This document shows positions 8,664-18,500 of a stretch of 64,000 nucleotides of DNA, piece after piece (position 1 is the first letter of the stretch; each line of letters begins with the position of its first letter). The position numbers and the translations under genes were made by a program. The stretch covers positions 1-64,000 of the forward strand of contig CBDCTQ010000018.1 of assembly GCA_965222105.1 (NCBI GenBank), written 5' to 3'. The notes beneath the pieces are model-generated. The model made no database searches, was not told where the DNA came from, and saw only the letters and a program-made list of their open reading frames with translations. The stretch is from CALGLS01 sp965222105 (GTDB lineage Bacteria > Bacteroidota > Bacteroidia > Chitinophagales > Saprospiraceae).

Positions 8664-9971
8664 GTGACAAAAAGAAAAACCGTTGTTAGCAAAGAGTTGT
8701 TGATCCCCTTTATCGCTGTCACCACGCTGTTTGCGCTTTGGGGTTTTGCCAATGATCTGACCAATCCCATGGTCTCCGCCTTCAAAAAAGTGATGCCGGA
8801 GTTGTCCAACTTTGAAGCGGCATTGGTACAATTTGCCTTCTACGGCGGGTACGCCACGATGGCCATCCCGGCGGCATTATTTATCCGGCGGTTTAGCTAC
8901 AAAGCGGGCATCGTCCTGGGGCTGGGATTGTATGCCGTGGGCGCTTTGTTATTTTATCCGGCGGCAGCCTATCAGCAATTTGCCTTCTTTTTGGCTTCGC
9001 TGTATGTGCTGACATTCGGGCTGGCCTTCCTCGAAACGACCGCCAATCCATTTGTCCTTTCGATGGGTGACCCCGAAACCGCTACCCAACGGCTCAACCT
9101 GGCCCAGGCCTTCAACCCAATGGGGTCGCTGATGGGCATGCTGGTGGCCCAGCTATTTGTAATAAGTGCTTTGCGGTCAGACGATTATACCACTGAAGCC
9201 TATCAAGCATTGTCGGCGGTAGAAGCGGCAGGCATTCGCCAAAACGACCTGGACGTGATCAGCCTGCCCTATATCGGGTTGGGTTTTTTTGTATTGTTGA
9301 TGCTGGTTATTTTCGTCTTTGTAAAAGTACCCGGCCGACAAAAAGCAGGTGAATTGACCTTGAAACAGGTTTGGCGAAAGCTCTCCGGTAATGCCCGTTA
9401 TTACGAAGGGGTGATCGCGCAGACCTTTTACGTCGGCGCGCAAATTATGTGCTGGACCTTCATTTTTCAATATGTCGATCAGATCAATACCCACCGGCCT
9501 TCCGATCAGCAACTAACCGCCACCTGGTACAACATGGCCGCCATGATCATTTTTCTGGCAGGGCGTTGGGCGTGTACCTGGCTATTTCGATACATCCAGC
9601 CCGCCCGGCTCATGTTGTACCTGAGCATTGGGGGCGTATTGTTATGTATGGGCACTATTTTGTTGAACGGCTTGTTGGGATTGTATTGTTTGGTAGGCAT
9701 TTCCTTTTGCATGTCGCTGATGTTTCCTACCATTTACGGCATTGCCTTGAAAAACATGGGCGAGGAAGCCAAGCTCGCCTCCGCCGGCCTCATAATTGCC
9801 ATTGTGGGAGGAGCCCTTATGCCTCCACTGCAGGGTCGTATTTTGGATTGGGGTGGCCCCGAAATGGCAGATTTGATGATCGGCGGATTCATCCCTGAAG
9901 TAAATTTCTCGTTCATCCTTCCACTGATCTGTCTGACGGTGGTGGGTATCTACAGCTACCGCTCCCTATGA
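8664..9971 (+). CDS. fucP: L-fucose:H+ symporter family permease (FucP-like, MFS)
   Basis: This 435-aa protein has about 12 hydrophobic segments and the FucP hallmarks: WGFANDLTNPMV near the N-terminus (the acidic residue of the first helices), FAFYGGYATMAIPAALFIRR, and LETTANPF, whose glutamate corresponds to the proton-coupling region of the E. coli protein. It should import L-fucose with protons across the inner membrane. The start is taken as the GTG at 8664 (MTKRKTVVSKELL) because no ATG precedes the first helix. Its stop overlaps the start of the mutarotase gene (ATGA), so the two form an operon. Confidence 0.9.
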   Translation: MTKRKTVVSKELLIPFIAVTTLFALWGFANDLTNPMVSAFKKVMPELSNFEAALVQFAFYGGYATMAIPAALFIRRFSYKAGIVLGLGLYAVGALLFYPAAAYQQFAFFLASLYVLTFGLAFLETTANPFVLSMGDPETATQRLNLAQAFNPMGSLMGMLVAQLFVISALRSDDYTTEAYQALSAVEAAGIRQNDLDVISLPYIGLGFFVLLMLVIFVFVKVPGRQKAGELTLKQVWRKLSGNARYYEGVIAQTFYVGAQIMCWTFIFQYVDQINTHRPSDQQLTATWYNMAAMIIFLAGRWACTWLFRYIQPARLMLYLSIGGVLLCMGTILLNGLLGLYCLVGISFCMSLMFPTIYGIALKNMGEEAKLASAGLIIAIVGGALMPPLQGRILDWGGPEMADLMIGGFIPEVNFSFILPLICLTVVGIYSYRSL

Positions 9972-10306
9972 CGACAAAAAGATATTGCCTTACACTCGAC
10001 CTTAAAGACGATCCCCAACTGATCGCCGAATACGAAGCCCACCACCAACAAGTGTGGCCCGAAATATTGGAGAGCATTCACCAGGCCGGTATTCTCCATA
10101 TGGAAATCTATCGTTATGCCAACCGCCTGTGCATGGTCGTGGAAACAACACCCGATTTTTCTTTTGAAAAAAAAGCCACTGCCGATGCCAACAATCCTAA
10201 AGTACAACAATGGGAAGCGCTAATGTGGAAATACCAGCAAGCCCTCCCCGGCGCTCCGACCAACACTAAATGGGTTGTTATGGAGAGAATATTTAACTTC
10301 TTCTGA
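9968..10306 (+). CDS. RhaM-family (DUF718) 6-deoxysugar mutarotase
   Basis: This 112-aa ferredoxin-like protein matches the L-rhamnose mutarotase family: 'YEAHHQQVWPEI' near residue 22 and the closing 'WE.LMWKYQQALP…KWVVMERIF'. Family members interconvert alpha and beta pyranose forms. In this context the substrate is probably L-fucose, supplied by the permease with which it shares a 4-bp overlap, and the product would feed the anomer-specific fucose dehydrogenase. It is cytoplasmic. Substrate assignment is by neighbourhood only. Confidence 0.82.
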   Translation: MTTKRYCLTLDLKDDPQLIAEYEAHHQQVWPEILESIHQAGILHMEIYRYANRLCMVVETTPDFSFEKKATADANNPKVQQWEALMWKYQQALPGAPTNTKWVVMERIFNFF

Positions 10307-10334
10307 AAAAATCCGTTACTTTAAACACCCATAA

Positions 10335-10470
10335 CCATGAAAGCCTGCCCCGAACTCGATTCGGGGGACTACGCCAGTTAAGGACTATCGCCTTCACTGC
10401 ACGTATCGCTATGCCTTCATGCTCGCCATGTAGGCGTTAGCCCCTGCCGGCCGGCAGGCGGGCTTCATGG
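10335..10470. repeat. Palindromic intergenic element with nested hairpins
   Basis: The outer arms CCATGAAAGCCTGCC (10335-10349) and GGCGGGCTTCATGG (10457-10470) are nearly complementary. Inside are a CCCCGA…TTCGGGG hairpin (10349-10367) and the 20-bp GC palindrome (10443-10462) that recurs at four other loci in the window. It lies between the mutarotase and hydroxyacid oxidase genes. As RNA it would fold into a long stem that could limit read-through. Confidence 0.55.
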
Positions 10471-10512
10471 GCACGCCAAAACACCACCAAAACATCACAA
10501 AACCACAAAACA

Positions 10513-11667
10513 TTGAATCCACCCTTCCACCCACAATACCCCTCCATCGCCGATTTGCGGAAGCGGGCCCAAAAAAAAATCCCCCGGTTTGCCTTTGAAT
10601 ATCTCGATGGCGGTTGCAACGAAGACGTCAACCTCCGAAAAAATACCGATGAAATCCGTCAAATTGAACTGGTGCCGCACTATCTAAAAGAGCGCAAAGG
10701 CGTCAATTTGAAAACGGAACTATTCGGACAAATATACGATGCTCCCTTTGGTGTAGCTCCCATCGGATTGCAAGGGCTTATGTGGCCCAATGCTCCCGTT
10801 ATTTTGGCTAAAGCTGCTCATGCCCACAACATTCCTTTTACGCTAAGTACTGTCTCTACTGCCACCATTGAGGAAGTAAGTGCAGTGACGGAAGGAAGGG
10901 CTTGGTTTCAGTTGTACCACCCCGCTGACAGCGGCATGCGCGATAAAATCCTCGACAGGGCTTGGGCTGCAGGCTGCCGCGTATTGGTACTCCTTTGCGA
11001 CGTGCCGGTATTCGGATTCAGGCCACGTGACATCCGCAACGGCCTGGGAATGCCACCCAGAATGTCATTGAGAAATATATGGCAGATCGTGCAGCGACCT
11101 CATTGGGCCGTACGCACCTTGTTGCATGGATCTCCCCAATTCGAAACGCTGAAACCCTATATGCCGAAGAACATGGACCTCAACCAACTCGGAAAATTTA
11201 TGAACGACTCCTTTGCCGGCGTGCTAACCGAAGAAATGGTAACACCCATCCGCGACCGGTGGGCCGGTAACATTGTATTGAAAGGAGTGGCTTCCCAGCG
11301 GGATATGGAGATGGCCATCCGCCTGGGCCTTGATGGAGTCATCCTTTCCAACCACGGTGGTCGCCAACTGGATGCCGGCCAATCGACCATCGCCACTTTG
11401 AAAGAGCTTGCGCCAAAATACAACAATAAAATCACAATTATGATGGACAGCGGCCTCCGCTCCGGTCCCGACATTGCGCGGACGCTGGCTTGCGGAGCCC
11501 GGTTTACCTTCCTGGGCAGGTCATTTATGTATGCGGTGGCGGCCCTGGGCAGCCGGGGTGGCGACCATGCGGTAGGGTTGCTCAAAACCCAGTTGATTCA
11601 AGTCATGGCGCAGATAGGATGCGAGCGGGTAGGGGAGTTGAGCCAGCATTTAGTCACCGATCGGTAG
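10513..11667 (+). CDS. FMN-dependent alpha-hydroxyacid dehydrogenase (L-lactate dehydrogenase type)
   Basis: This TIM-barrel flavoprotein of 384 aa shows the family's N-terminal 'FEYLDGG' (28-34), 'GVAPIGLQGLMWP' (80-92), the FQLY flavin-contact stretch (132-135), the active-site SNHGGRQLD with H281 and R284, and DSGLRSG (312-318), which holds the FMN phosphate. It oxidises an L-2-hydroxyacid such as L-lactate to the keto acid. That fits the fucose route, whose aldol or hydrolytic cleavage can yield L-lactate plus pyruvate. The start appears to be TTG at 10513; no ATG lies upstream in frame near the conserved N-terminus. A weak hairpin followed by TTTTT lies at about 11699-11729. Confidence 0.85.
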   Translation: MNPPFHPQYPSIADLRKRAQKKIPRFAFEYLDGGCNEDVNLRKNTDEIRQIELVPHYLKERKGVNLKTELFGQIYDAPFGVAPIGLQGLMWPNAPVILAKAAHAHNIPFTLSTVSTATIEEVSAVTEGRAWFQLYHPADSGMRDKILDRAWAAGCRVLVLLCDVPVFGFRPRDIRNGLGMPPRMSLRNIWQIVQRPHWAVRTLLHGSPQFETLKPYMPKNMDLNQLGKFMNDSFAGVLTEEMVTPIRDRWAGNIVLKGVASQRDMEMAIRLGLDGVILSNHGGRQLDAGQSTIATLKELAPKYNNKITIMMDSGLRSGPDIARTLACGARFTFLGRSFMYAVAALGSRGGDHAVGLLKTQLIQVMAQIGCERVGELSQHLVTDR

Positions 11668-11761
11668 TCAGTTGGTTGGTTTGTCAGGCTGGTCAGGTTT
11701 ATTGGCAGACAAAGCCTACCAATTTTTAAATAGGGTACCAGCAAAAAAATTCAGTTTTCCG

Positions 11762-11769
11762 TATATTTG
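11762..11769 (+). promoter_or_regulatory. TAnnTTTG promoter box very close to a start codon
   Basis: TATATTTG fits the Bacteroidota -7 consensus and ends only 5 bp before the ATG at 11775. If it is used, transcription would begin at or next to the start codon, giving a leaderless mRNA. No later Met precedes the signal peptide. Confidence 0.35.
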
Positions 11770-11774
11770 AACCC

Positions 11775-12443
11775 ATGAACCGTCTCTTCCTCTTCTTGTT
11801 TTTATTCATTTCTGCCCGAGCTGCAGCCCAGTCCTTCACGCTGATTCCCATCCCCGCAGAGGTAGAAGCCCCGGCCTCCGAACAACCCATGATCGCCTTT
11901 GCCGATTTAACCAACCAAACCGATTCCAGCCAGACCGTCCGGTGGCAACGCATCGTCGAAGATATTCCTGACGGATGGGCTTCCCATATCTGTACCCCTT
12001 TGGGATGTATCCCCGAAGACATCAGCGAGGGCGAATTCCCGATGTTGCCGCTGGAAGCCCTCAATGTCGATGTCCAATTTGATACCTACGGCATCCCAGG
12101 CGAGGGAACGGTAGAGGTCAAATTGTTTTTTGAATCCGACAGTACCGAAGTGGTTATTGGCCGCTATTTTGGAACTGCTAATGGGACAAGTGCCGTGGAG
12201 GAAACCCAGCAAATGCCCATTTCCATATACCCCAATCCTTGTATGTCTAATGTTTACATTCGTTCAGATGCAAACATAGCCTCCGTAATCATTCGCGATG
12301 TTTTTGGAAATAAATGTAGCCAGCAGACTTATACTTCCGACGGGATAGATACAGCAGGTTTGGTACCCAGTCTGTATTTCATCTCCGTTTTTGACGAAAG
12401 TGGCGAATCCATAGCGGACTTGCCATTTGTAAAAGCGGAATGA
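11775..12443 (+). CDS. Small secreted T9SS-sorted protein of unknown function
   Basis: This 222-aa protein has a signal peptide (FLFLFLFISARAAAQS), a single beta-rich domain at about 20-135 containing a CTPLGC pair, and a short T9SS tail (SIYPNPCMSNVYI…GLVPSLYFISV). The domain, with 'ADLTNQTDSSQTVRWQRIVEDIPDGW', resembles the Ig-like sandwich that precedes sorting domains in many Bacteroidota exports. No enzymatic motif is visible. It runs convergently with the gamma-glutamyltransferase gene, 13 bp apart. Confidence 0.75.
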   Translation: MNRLFLFLFLFISARAAAQSFTLIPIPAEVEAPASEQPMIAFADLTNQTDSSQTVRWQRIVEDIPDGWASHICTPLGCIPEDISEGEFPMLPLEALNVDVQFDTYGIPGEGTVEVKLFFESDSTEVVIGRYFGTANGTSAVEETQQMPISIYPNPCMSNVYIRSDANIASVIIRDVFGNKCSQQTYTSDGIDTAGLVPSLYFISVFDESGESIADLPFVKAE

Positions 12444-12456
12444 CTTCCTGCTATTT

Positions 12457-14199
12457 TCACCATCCCGCCACATGATCGTCGCCCCGCCGGTCAGCTGCTC
12501 CTTCCAATTGTCCATCAGGTAAAACGAGGATGGCCTCCACCCGCCCGATGGCGCCTCGGTCTTTGATGGTGTGGCCCATATCCGTTAGTTTTTCTCGGGT
12601 AGCTGGGTCCAGACAATCCTTTTCTACCTGAATTCGATCGGGCAGCCACTGGTGATGAAACCGGGGGGCCTGGACGGCCTCGTTCATCGTCATTCCAAAT
12701 TCAGAGACATTCAGGAACACCTGAAAAACCGAGGTGATAATGGTCGATCCCCCAGGGGTGCCCAGCACCATGTAGAGTTGGTCATCTTTGGTTACGATGG
12801 TGGGGGTCATAGAACTGAGCATCCGTTTGCCGGGTTCGATGGCGTTGGCTTCGGCACCCACCAGGCCGTAGAGGTTGGGTACGCCTGGCTTGGCGCTGAA
12901 ATCGTCCATTTCATTGTTGAGCAAAAAACCGGCGCCACTGACCACCGTTTTAGAGCCGTAGCTCGCATTCAATGTAGTAGTAATACTTACGGCATTCCCT
13001 TCTGTGTCAATTATGGAAAAATGAGTGGTTTCTTCGCTTTCCGCAAATGTAAATTGCCCTGCTTCAATGCTGCTGCTGGGTTTGGCGACAGCCGGATCAA
13101 AATCGCTCATACGGTTTCGCAGATAGTCTCCATCCAGCAACTCTTCGACTGGCACGGGGTAATAGTCAGCATCGCCCAGATGTTGTGCCCGGTCGGCATA
13201 CACCCGCCGCTCGGCTTCCGTCATCAGGTGTACGGTTTTCGACGATTGAAACCCCCACTCGGCAAGTGGGTAAGGTTCTACCATTTGCAATAATTGTGAC
13301 AGGGCAACACCGCCACTGGAAGGAGGAGCCATGGAAATAATCTGGTAATTTTTGTAAGGCTGGACGATCGGATCCCGCCAAACGGATTCATAGGCTTTCA
13401 GGTCGGCGTGTGAGATAATTCCCTTGCCGGTTTTCATTTCGGCCACTATTTTATCGGCGGTTGTGCCGGCATAAAATCCGTCTCTTCCCTGGTCGCGTAT
13501 CAACCGGAGGGTTTGCGCCAGATCTTTTTGGATCAGCAGATCGCCTGCTTTCCAGGGAGTTTCCCGTACAAACGCTGGGGTTGTGGTGTTGAGCCGTCGG
13601 AAGTCGTCTTGAAAGCGATTGAGGCTCCCCGCTTGTTGGTGGGTGAGGGCAAATCCGTTATTGGCAATGTCGATGGCGGGTTGGAGAAGATCCTTAAAAC
13701 CGAGCTTTCCAAATCGTTTGTGGGCCTTGACCATTCCGTCGACAGAACCCGGCACCCCGGCTGCCAAATGACCATCGAGGCTGAGCCGGGGAATGACCGT
13801 TCCCTCATCGTCGAGGTACATATCTTTGGTGGCTGCCCCCGGAGCCTTTTCGCGGTAGTCGAGCGAATAAATTTTTCCAGTTTTTTCGCGGTAGATCATA
13901 AAGCCTCCACCGCCTATGTTTCCGGCATTGGGATAGACCACTGCCAGGACAAATTGAACAGCTATCGCAGCATCCACAGCATTCCCTCCTTTTTTCAGGA
14001 TTCGCTTCCCCACTTCGGAGGCCACGGGATGTGCACTCACCGCCATCGCTTTTTGGGCTGTAAAACTTTTTGCGATGGAATAATCGCTTTTGTAGTTCAT
14101 TTTGCAAGACCCGACAAACAGTAGGAAAACCAAGCAGAATGCAGCTTTCCAAATTGGGACTTCTCTTGATATAGCGCTATTTAGTAATTGATTATGCAT
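12457..14199 (-). CDS. ggt: Gamma-glutamyltransferase lipoprotein
   Basis: The full-length, 580-aa Ntn hydrolase has a lipobox-like LFVGSC (C32) near the N-terminus. It shows the family signatures VSAHPVASEVGKRIL, GNAVDAAIA (72-80), GNIGGGGFM (93-101) and AGVPGSVDGM. T391 of 'EETTHFS' is the autoprocessing and catalytic nucleophile, so the heavy chain is about residues 33-390 and the light chain 391-580. 'LNASYGSKTVVSGAGFLLNNEMDDFS' is the conserved lid and active-site region. It hydrolyses or transfers gamma-glutamyl groups from glutathione-like compounds, here probably anchored in the periplasm or outer membrane. Confidence 0.93.
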   Translation of the reverse strand: MHNQLLNSAISREVPIWKAAFCLVFLLFVGSCKMNYKSDYSIAKSFTAQKAMAVSAHPVASEVGKRILKKGGNAVDAAIAVQFVLAVVYPNAGNIGGGGFMIYREKTGKIYSLDYREKAPGAATKDMYLDDEGTVIPRLSLDGHLAAGVPGSVDGMVKAHKRFGKLGFKDLLQPAIDIANNGFALTHQQAGSLNRFQDDFRRLNTTTPAFVRETPWKAGDLLIQKDLAQTLRLIRDQGRDGFYAGTTADKIVAEMKTGKGIISHADLKAYESVWRDPIVQPYKNYQIISMAPPSSGGVALSQLLQMVEPYPLAEWGFQSSKTVHLMTEAERRVYADRAQHLGDADYYPVPVEELLDGDYLRNRMSDFDPAVAKPSSSIEAGQFTFAESEETTHFSIIDTEGNAVSITTTLNASYGSKTVVSGAGFLLNNEMDDFSAKPGVPNLYGLVGAEANAIEPGKRMLSSMTPTIVTKDDQLYMVLGTPGGSTIITSVFQVFLNVSEFGMTMNEAVQAPRFHHQWLPDRIQVEKDCLDPATREKLTDMGHTIKDRGAIGRVEAILVLPDGQLEGAADRRGDDHVAGW

Positions 14200-14584
14200 A
14201 TGAAAATAATTAAATTAAAATTATTTTGGTATGATGTTTGAAAATATATTTCTCGAAAGATGGATGCTAATTTCGCTAAATTTTTTTAAAAAAAAGGACT
14301 CCAAAAAATCGAACAAATTGGCATCTGCCCCGTTTTAGGAAAATCATAGAAAAACGAAAACGTGAAAAAACAAAACGACCGGAGTGGTTGCCAATTCATC
14401 TTCTTCCGGTAAGCGAAAAACCAGCACTTTGAAACTAGCCGTGAATCGGCAAAAGTGAACGATACTGAAGAATTGGTTATGTATTTTCATGGTTATGTTG
14501 TTGTGTCATCCCGAATTTTTCGAGATGGCACTTTTTTTTCTATATAAAAATGAAAATGTATTTTTCAATATAAAAGCTAAACGC
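14200..14584. other. AT-rich divergent intergenic region
   Basis: These 385 bp lie between the start of ggt (minus strand) and a small exported protein (plus strand). The sequence next to ggt is a long A/T run. No clear TAnnTTTG box, hairpin or repeat was recognised, so both promoters remain unplaced. Confidence 0.3.
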
Positions 14585-14980
14585 ATGCGTCTAATTTTTT
14601 GTCTTTTAGGATTGATGATCACCTCCGCTGCCTCCGCGCAAATATTTGTCGACAAGGTCAACGTCAGCGAAAGATCCATCCAATATATAGAATTATGGGA
14701 AAAGTATGACCGGGAAAGGGACAAGTTTTTCGCCCTGCTCGATTATGGCCAGCAGGATGACGTTTCCGACAAATCGGGCAAACACCTTTTTGTGACCAAC
14801 AAAGAGGGCCAATACATCGAGTTCAATGGTATTGTCGATATGCTCAACTTTATGTATCGCAACGGCTGGGAAGTACTGCACGTAAAGACCATCGGCGACT
14901 ATGAGTCGTATATCCTCAAAAAACGGGCGGATCACACCCGGGTACAGATTGGTCATCGCGATTTTCCATCAGAAAAATAA
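14585..14980 (+). CDS. Small exported protein of unknown function
   Basis: The reading frame is open from 14489, but the ATG at 14585 is chosen because it begins a clean signal peptide (MRLIFCLLGLMITSAASAQ), leaving a mature protein of about 112 aa. The mature part (VDKVNVSERSIQYIELWEKYDRERDKFFALLDYGQ…YRNGWEVLHVKTIGDYESYILKK) looks like a compact alpha/beta domain with no catalytic motif I recognise. It stands alone, with noncoding DNA on both sides. Confidence 0.65.
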   Translation: MRLIFCLLGLMITSAASAQIFVDKVNVSERSIQYIELWEKYDRERDKFFALLDYGQQDDVSDKSGKHLFVTNKEGQYIEFNGIVDMLNFMYRNGWEVLHVKTIGDYESYILKKRADHTRVQIGHRDFPSEK

Positions 14981-15594
14981 GCCAGCTTCCTTTCGGTACA
15001 ACGATTCCGGCTTTTGCCAAAATGTGACATTTGAGTGCGTTTGGGCCCATAATCCTGTAGAAATATCCAACAACGACACATGTAAAATTTTCAATATTCA
15101 ATAAATAAAGATTTTGGTTAAGCATTTCCCTGCAACTTCATTTATCTTTATGCCGGTTTTTCCATAAAAGAAGGCCACCCTACTTTACCTTGTGACTTAC
15201 CTGAACAAACAAATCACCTGTCTATTTAGCGGCGTACTCGAACCCTCTCGTTTGCGCCTCGACTCCTTTTTGAACCGATTCCAGTTACTATTTTTTCCAC
15301 CCATACTATAAATAATAGTTCGGTACTTTTTTTTAATTCCTTGATTATCAATGATTTAATTTGACACGAATTTTCACAAATTACACGAATTTCAATATGA
15401 AAGTCTTTGGCTTTCAGTAATCCCTGCCTGCCGGCAGGCAAGGTGTGAAATTCGCGCGAATTCGTGTCCAAAAACTTACCGGACTATTGATAAAGAACAT
15501 ACTGCTTTTTTGAAAAGCTAACTGTACTCCCTGTAACCCTCCTTAAATCAGGTGGTTACACCCTTTCTTTTGATATTTTAACCAACAGCTTACA
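14981..15594. other. Long intergenic region before the first giant surface protein
   Basis: These 614 bp lack a credible gene. They contain the GACACGAATT palindromic element (15363-15468). The rest is AT-rich and no -7 box could be placed confidently before the ATG pair at 15595. Confidence 0.35.
15363..15468. repeat. Palindromic element with GACACGAATT ends
   Basis: The ends GACACGAATT (15363-15372) and AATTCGTGTC (15459-15468) are perfect inverted repeats and the homology extends inward imperfectly (TTACACGAATTTC against GTGTGAAATTCG). The centre carries the GC-rich palindrome (15423-15443) seen in other elements of the window. It encodes no protein. Confidence 0.6.
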
Positions 15595-18500
15595 ATGATG
15601 AAATTTCTATGCACTTTTACTTTTGTATTTTTTGCCGTTTTTACTACCTACAGCCAAACCCTCTGGACGGGTAATGCCGATTCGGACTGGAACAACACCG
15701 CCAACTGGAGCGCCGGTGTCCCCACCTCCGGCATGCAAGCCACCATTCTGGGATCGGCTCCCAATATGCCAGTCTACGACGGTCCTACCATACTCGATCT
15801 CACCATCGACAATTTTGGTACCCTCACGTTCAACTCCACCGTTTACAACACCGGAGCAGTTACCAACTTCGCCGGTGCCACCATCAACAACGACGGACAG
15901 TTCATCAACGCCGGCAACGTCTTTTTCAATAATGACGGCGACCTGAACAACAACGGCACCTTTGAAAATTACGGTACCTACGACCATGCCGCCTCCGCCA
16001 CGCTCAATAACGCCTCATCGGCCGACATTATCAGCTACGGCTCTTTTTCGAGCAATGGGCAGATCAACAACGACGGTACCCTCACCTTCATTGGAAGTTT
16101 TTCCAATACCAATGGTATGCTCAACAACGGTACCTTCACCATTTCAGGCACCGCCTCCTTTCCATTTGCAAGTATGCTCGATAATCCCACCGGAGGTGTC
16201 ATCAATATTACTCCTACCGGAAGTCTCGACATGAACGGCAGCCTGCCCAACGGTGGCACCATCACCGTCGACGGAGAACTGATTGTCCAAAACGCAAGTA
16301 CGCTCACCAACGATGGTACCTTCACCAATAACAACGCTCTGGAGATAGCGGGCACCTTCATCAACAATACCACGCTGGATAACAATGGTGCTACGATGAT
16401 CAACTCCGTCGGTACCCTCGAAAACAACGGCACCGTCAACAACAACGGCAGCATCAGCCTGGAAATTTGCGGTAAGCTGATCCAAAACGCCGCCAACAAT
16501 ATCGGAGGAACCGTCAGTAACGATGGCCTGGTCTACGAAATAAACGGCACCGTCGATGAGGTCAACGGCCAATTTGGGGAAACCTTTACCAATATCAACG
16601 ACACGCCAGCGCCCGTGCCCGCCTGTAAAGGCGACATCATACTCGAACTGGATCAATCCGGAGTCGTCAATTTCACCGGGGAAGACATCGACCAGGGACG
16701 AAGCTACGGTAGCTGTGGCGCCTCCCTTGTCAGCTTCGACGTCACCCCCAACCAATTTACTACCGACGACATCGGCGTGCAGATCGTCACCCTTACCATT
16801 ACCGACGATTTTGGGGTGACCGCCAGTTGTCAGGACTTTGTCAACGTCATACCCTTTCAGGAACCCATCGTGCCCATCGACGATCCCGACATCGACTTTA
16901 CCTGCCCTGCCGACATTGACCTCTCCACCCTCCCGGGAGCCCAATTTGCAGAAGCTTCCTGGACAGAACCCACCGCCACCACCACCTGCAACGGCGGCTC
17001 CAATTCCACCATCGAGATCATGGCTTTCGGCGATCAGGGCGGCGAACAAATGGAATTGTTCATCGACGGTCAGTTTGTCCAGCAATGGATCGTGACCACT
17101 ATCAACACCACGTACACGTATGCCCACTCTTCCTTCATTACAGCCGACGACATTCAAGTCCACTTCACCAACGACCAAACCGCTAACGGAGATTACAATC
17201 TCAATGTAGATAAGATCACCGTCGACGGCACTACCTACGAAACAGAATCTCCTACCGTTTACGGTATCGGCGTTTGGGACAACGGCACATGCAGTGTTTA
17301 CACCAACCACCAGGACGATAAGCTGGCCTGCAATGGCTACTTCCAATACAGTACGGCTTCCGGTGTGTGCAGCCCCGTTCCGTTGGTCGACTGGTCACTC
17401 GACGGTTGCCAGCCCAACACCGGCAATGATTACAGCGAGTTCACACCGTCTTATCCCAGCTCGGGAGGATGTCAATCCGTTTCTGCCACTACGATCTACC
17501 GAAACAGTGGCGGCCATACTTGCGTAAATCCCCGGCCTGGTGCTTCCGGCCTGGGCAAGGGAGTGGGCACAGCCACGTCTTGCATCTTCCAGGACGATGA
17601 TCCCTTCGCCACCCGTTTTGAAGTGACCGTTGATCCCCAGTCTACCGGACAACTCACTGGCCTGACATTCTGGGAATCGGCTCCTGATTTTTACGACCCG
17701 ATTGATTTTGCAGGAGACTTCAACAACTATCCCTTATACTATGGTATCCGGGTGTTGAAAGATGGATCGGAAATTTACAAAGTTGTAGACATCCCAACCG
17801 GTGCCAACTGGTCATTGCAAACATTTGACTTTTCAGGGCTCACCGATTTTCAGGTAACTGCTACCACCACCTTTGCATTTGAACTGAGGGCCTACTGCCG
17901 CGTGGGCAATGGCGCTCCTTTTGCCGCCTGGCAAATAGACGATTTCTCTCTCCAGGGTTGTTGCAGCGAACCCACACCGCTATGTACGGATGTACCAGAT
18001 AACTTCTCCGGCTACACCTTGTTGGGAGAACACGACAACAGCAAGTACTTTGTATCCACCGCTCAAAGTGACTGGACGGCTGCCAACAATGCAGCTATAT
18101 CATTGGGAGGTCATTTGGCGGCTATATCTTCCCAGTCAGAAAACGATTTTATCTGGAACGCAATTACCGTCGATAATGTATGGTTGGGGTTGACAACCGT
18201 GGGAACTCCCCAGGTCTTTCATTGGACCAATGGCGAACCCGTCGGCTACACCAACTGGCAAAGCGGCGAACCCAACGAATTTACCGGAGATGTTGCGGCG
18301 AGGTTAAGAAACGTAAGTGGCGAATGGACTGATCGGGTTTTGAGTAACCAATATTACCACGTCGTAGAAATTCCCTGCATCATGGGCGGCGGAGGTGGCG
18401 GCGATCCTCAACTGGTAGTCGATCAGATCGGCGGACCGGTCAACGGCTCCATTTTCCCGACAGGAACGACCGAAGTGGCCTACGAAGTTACCGACGCTTG

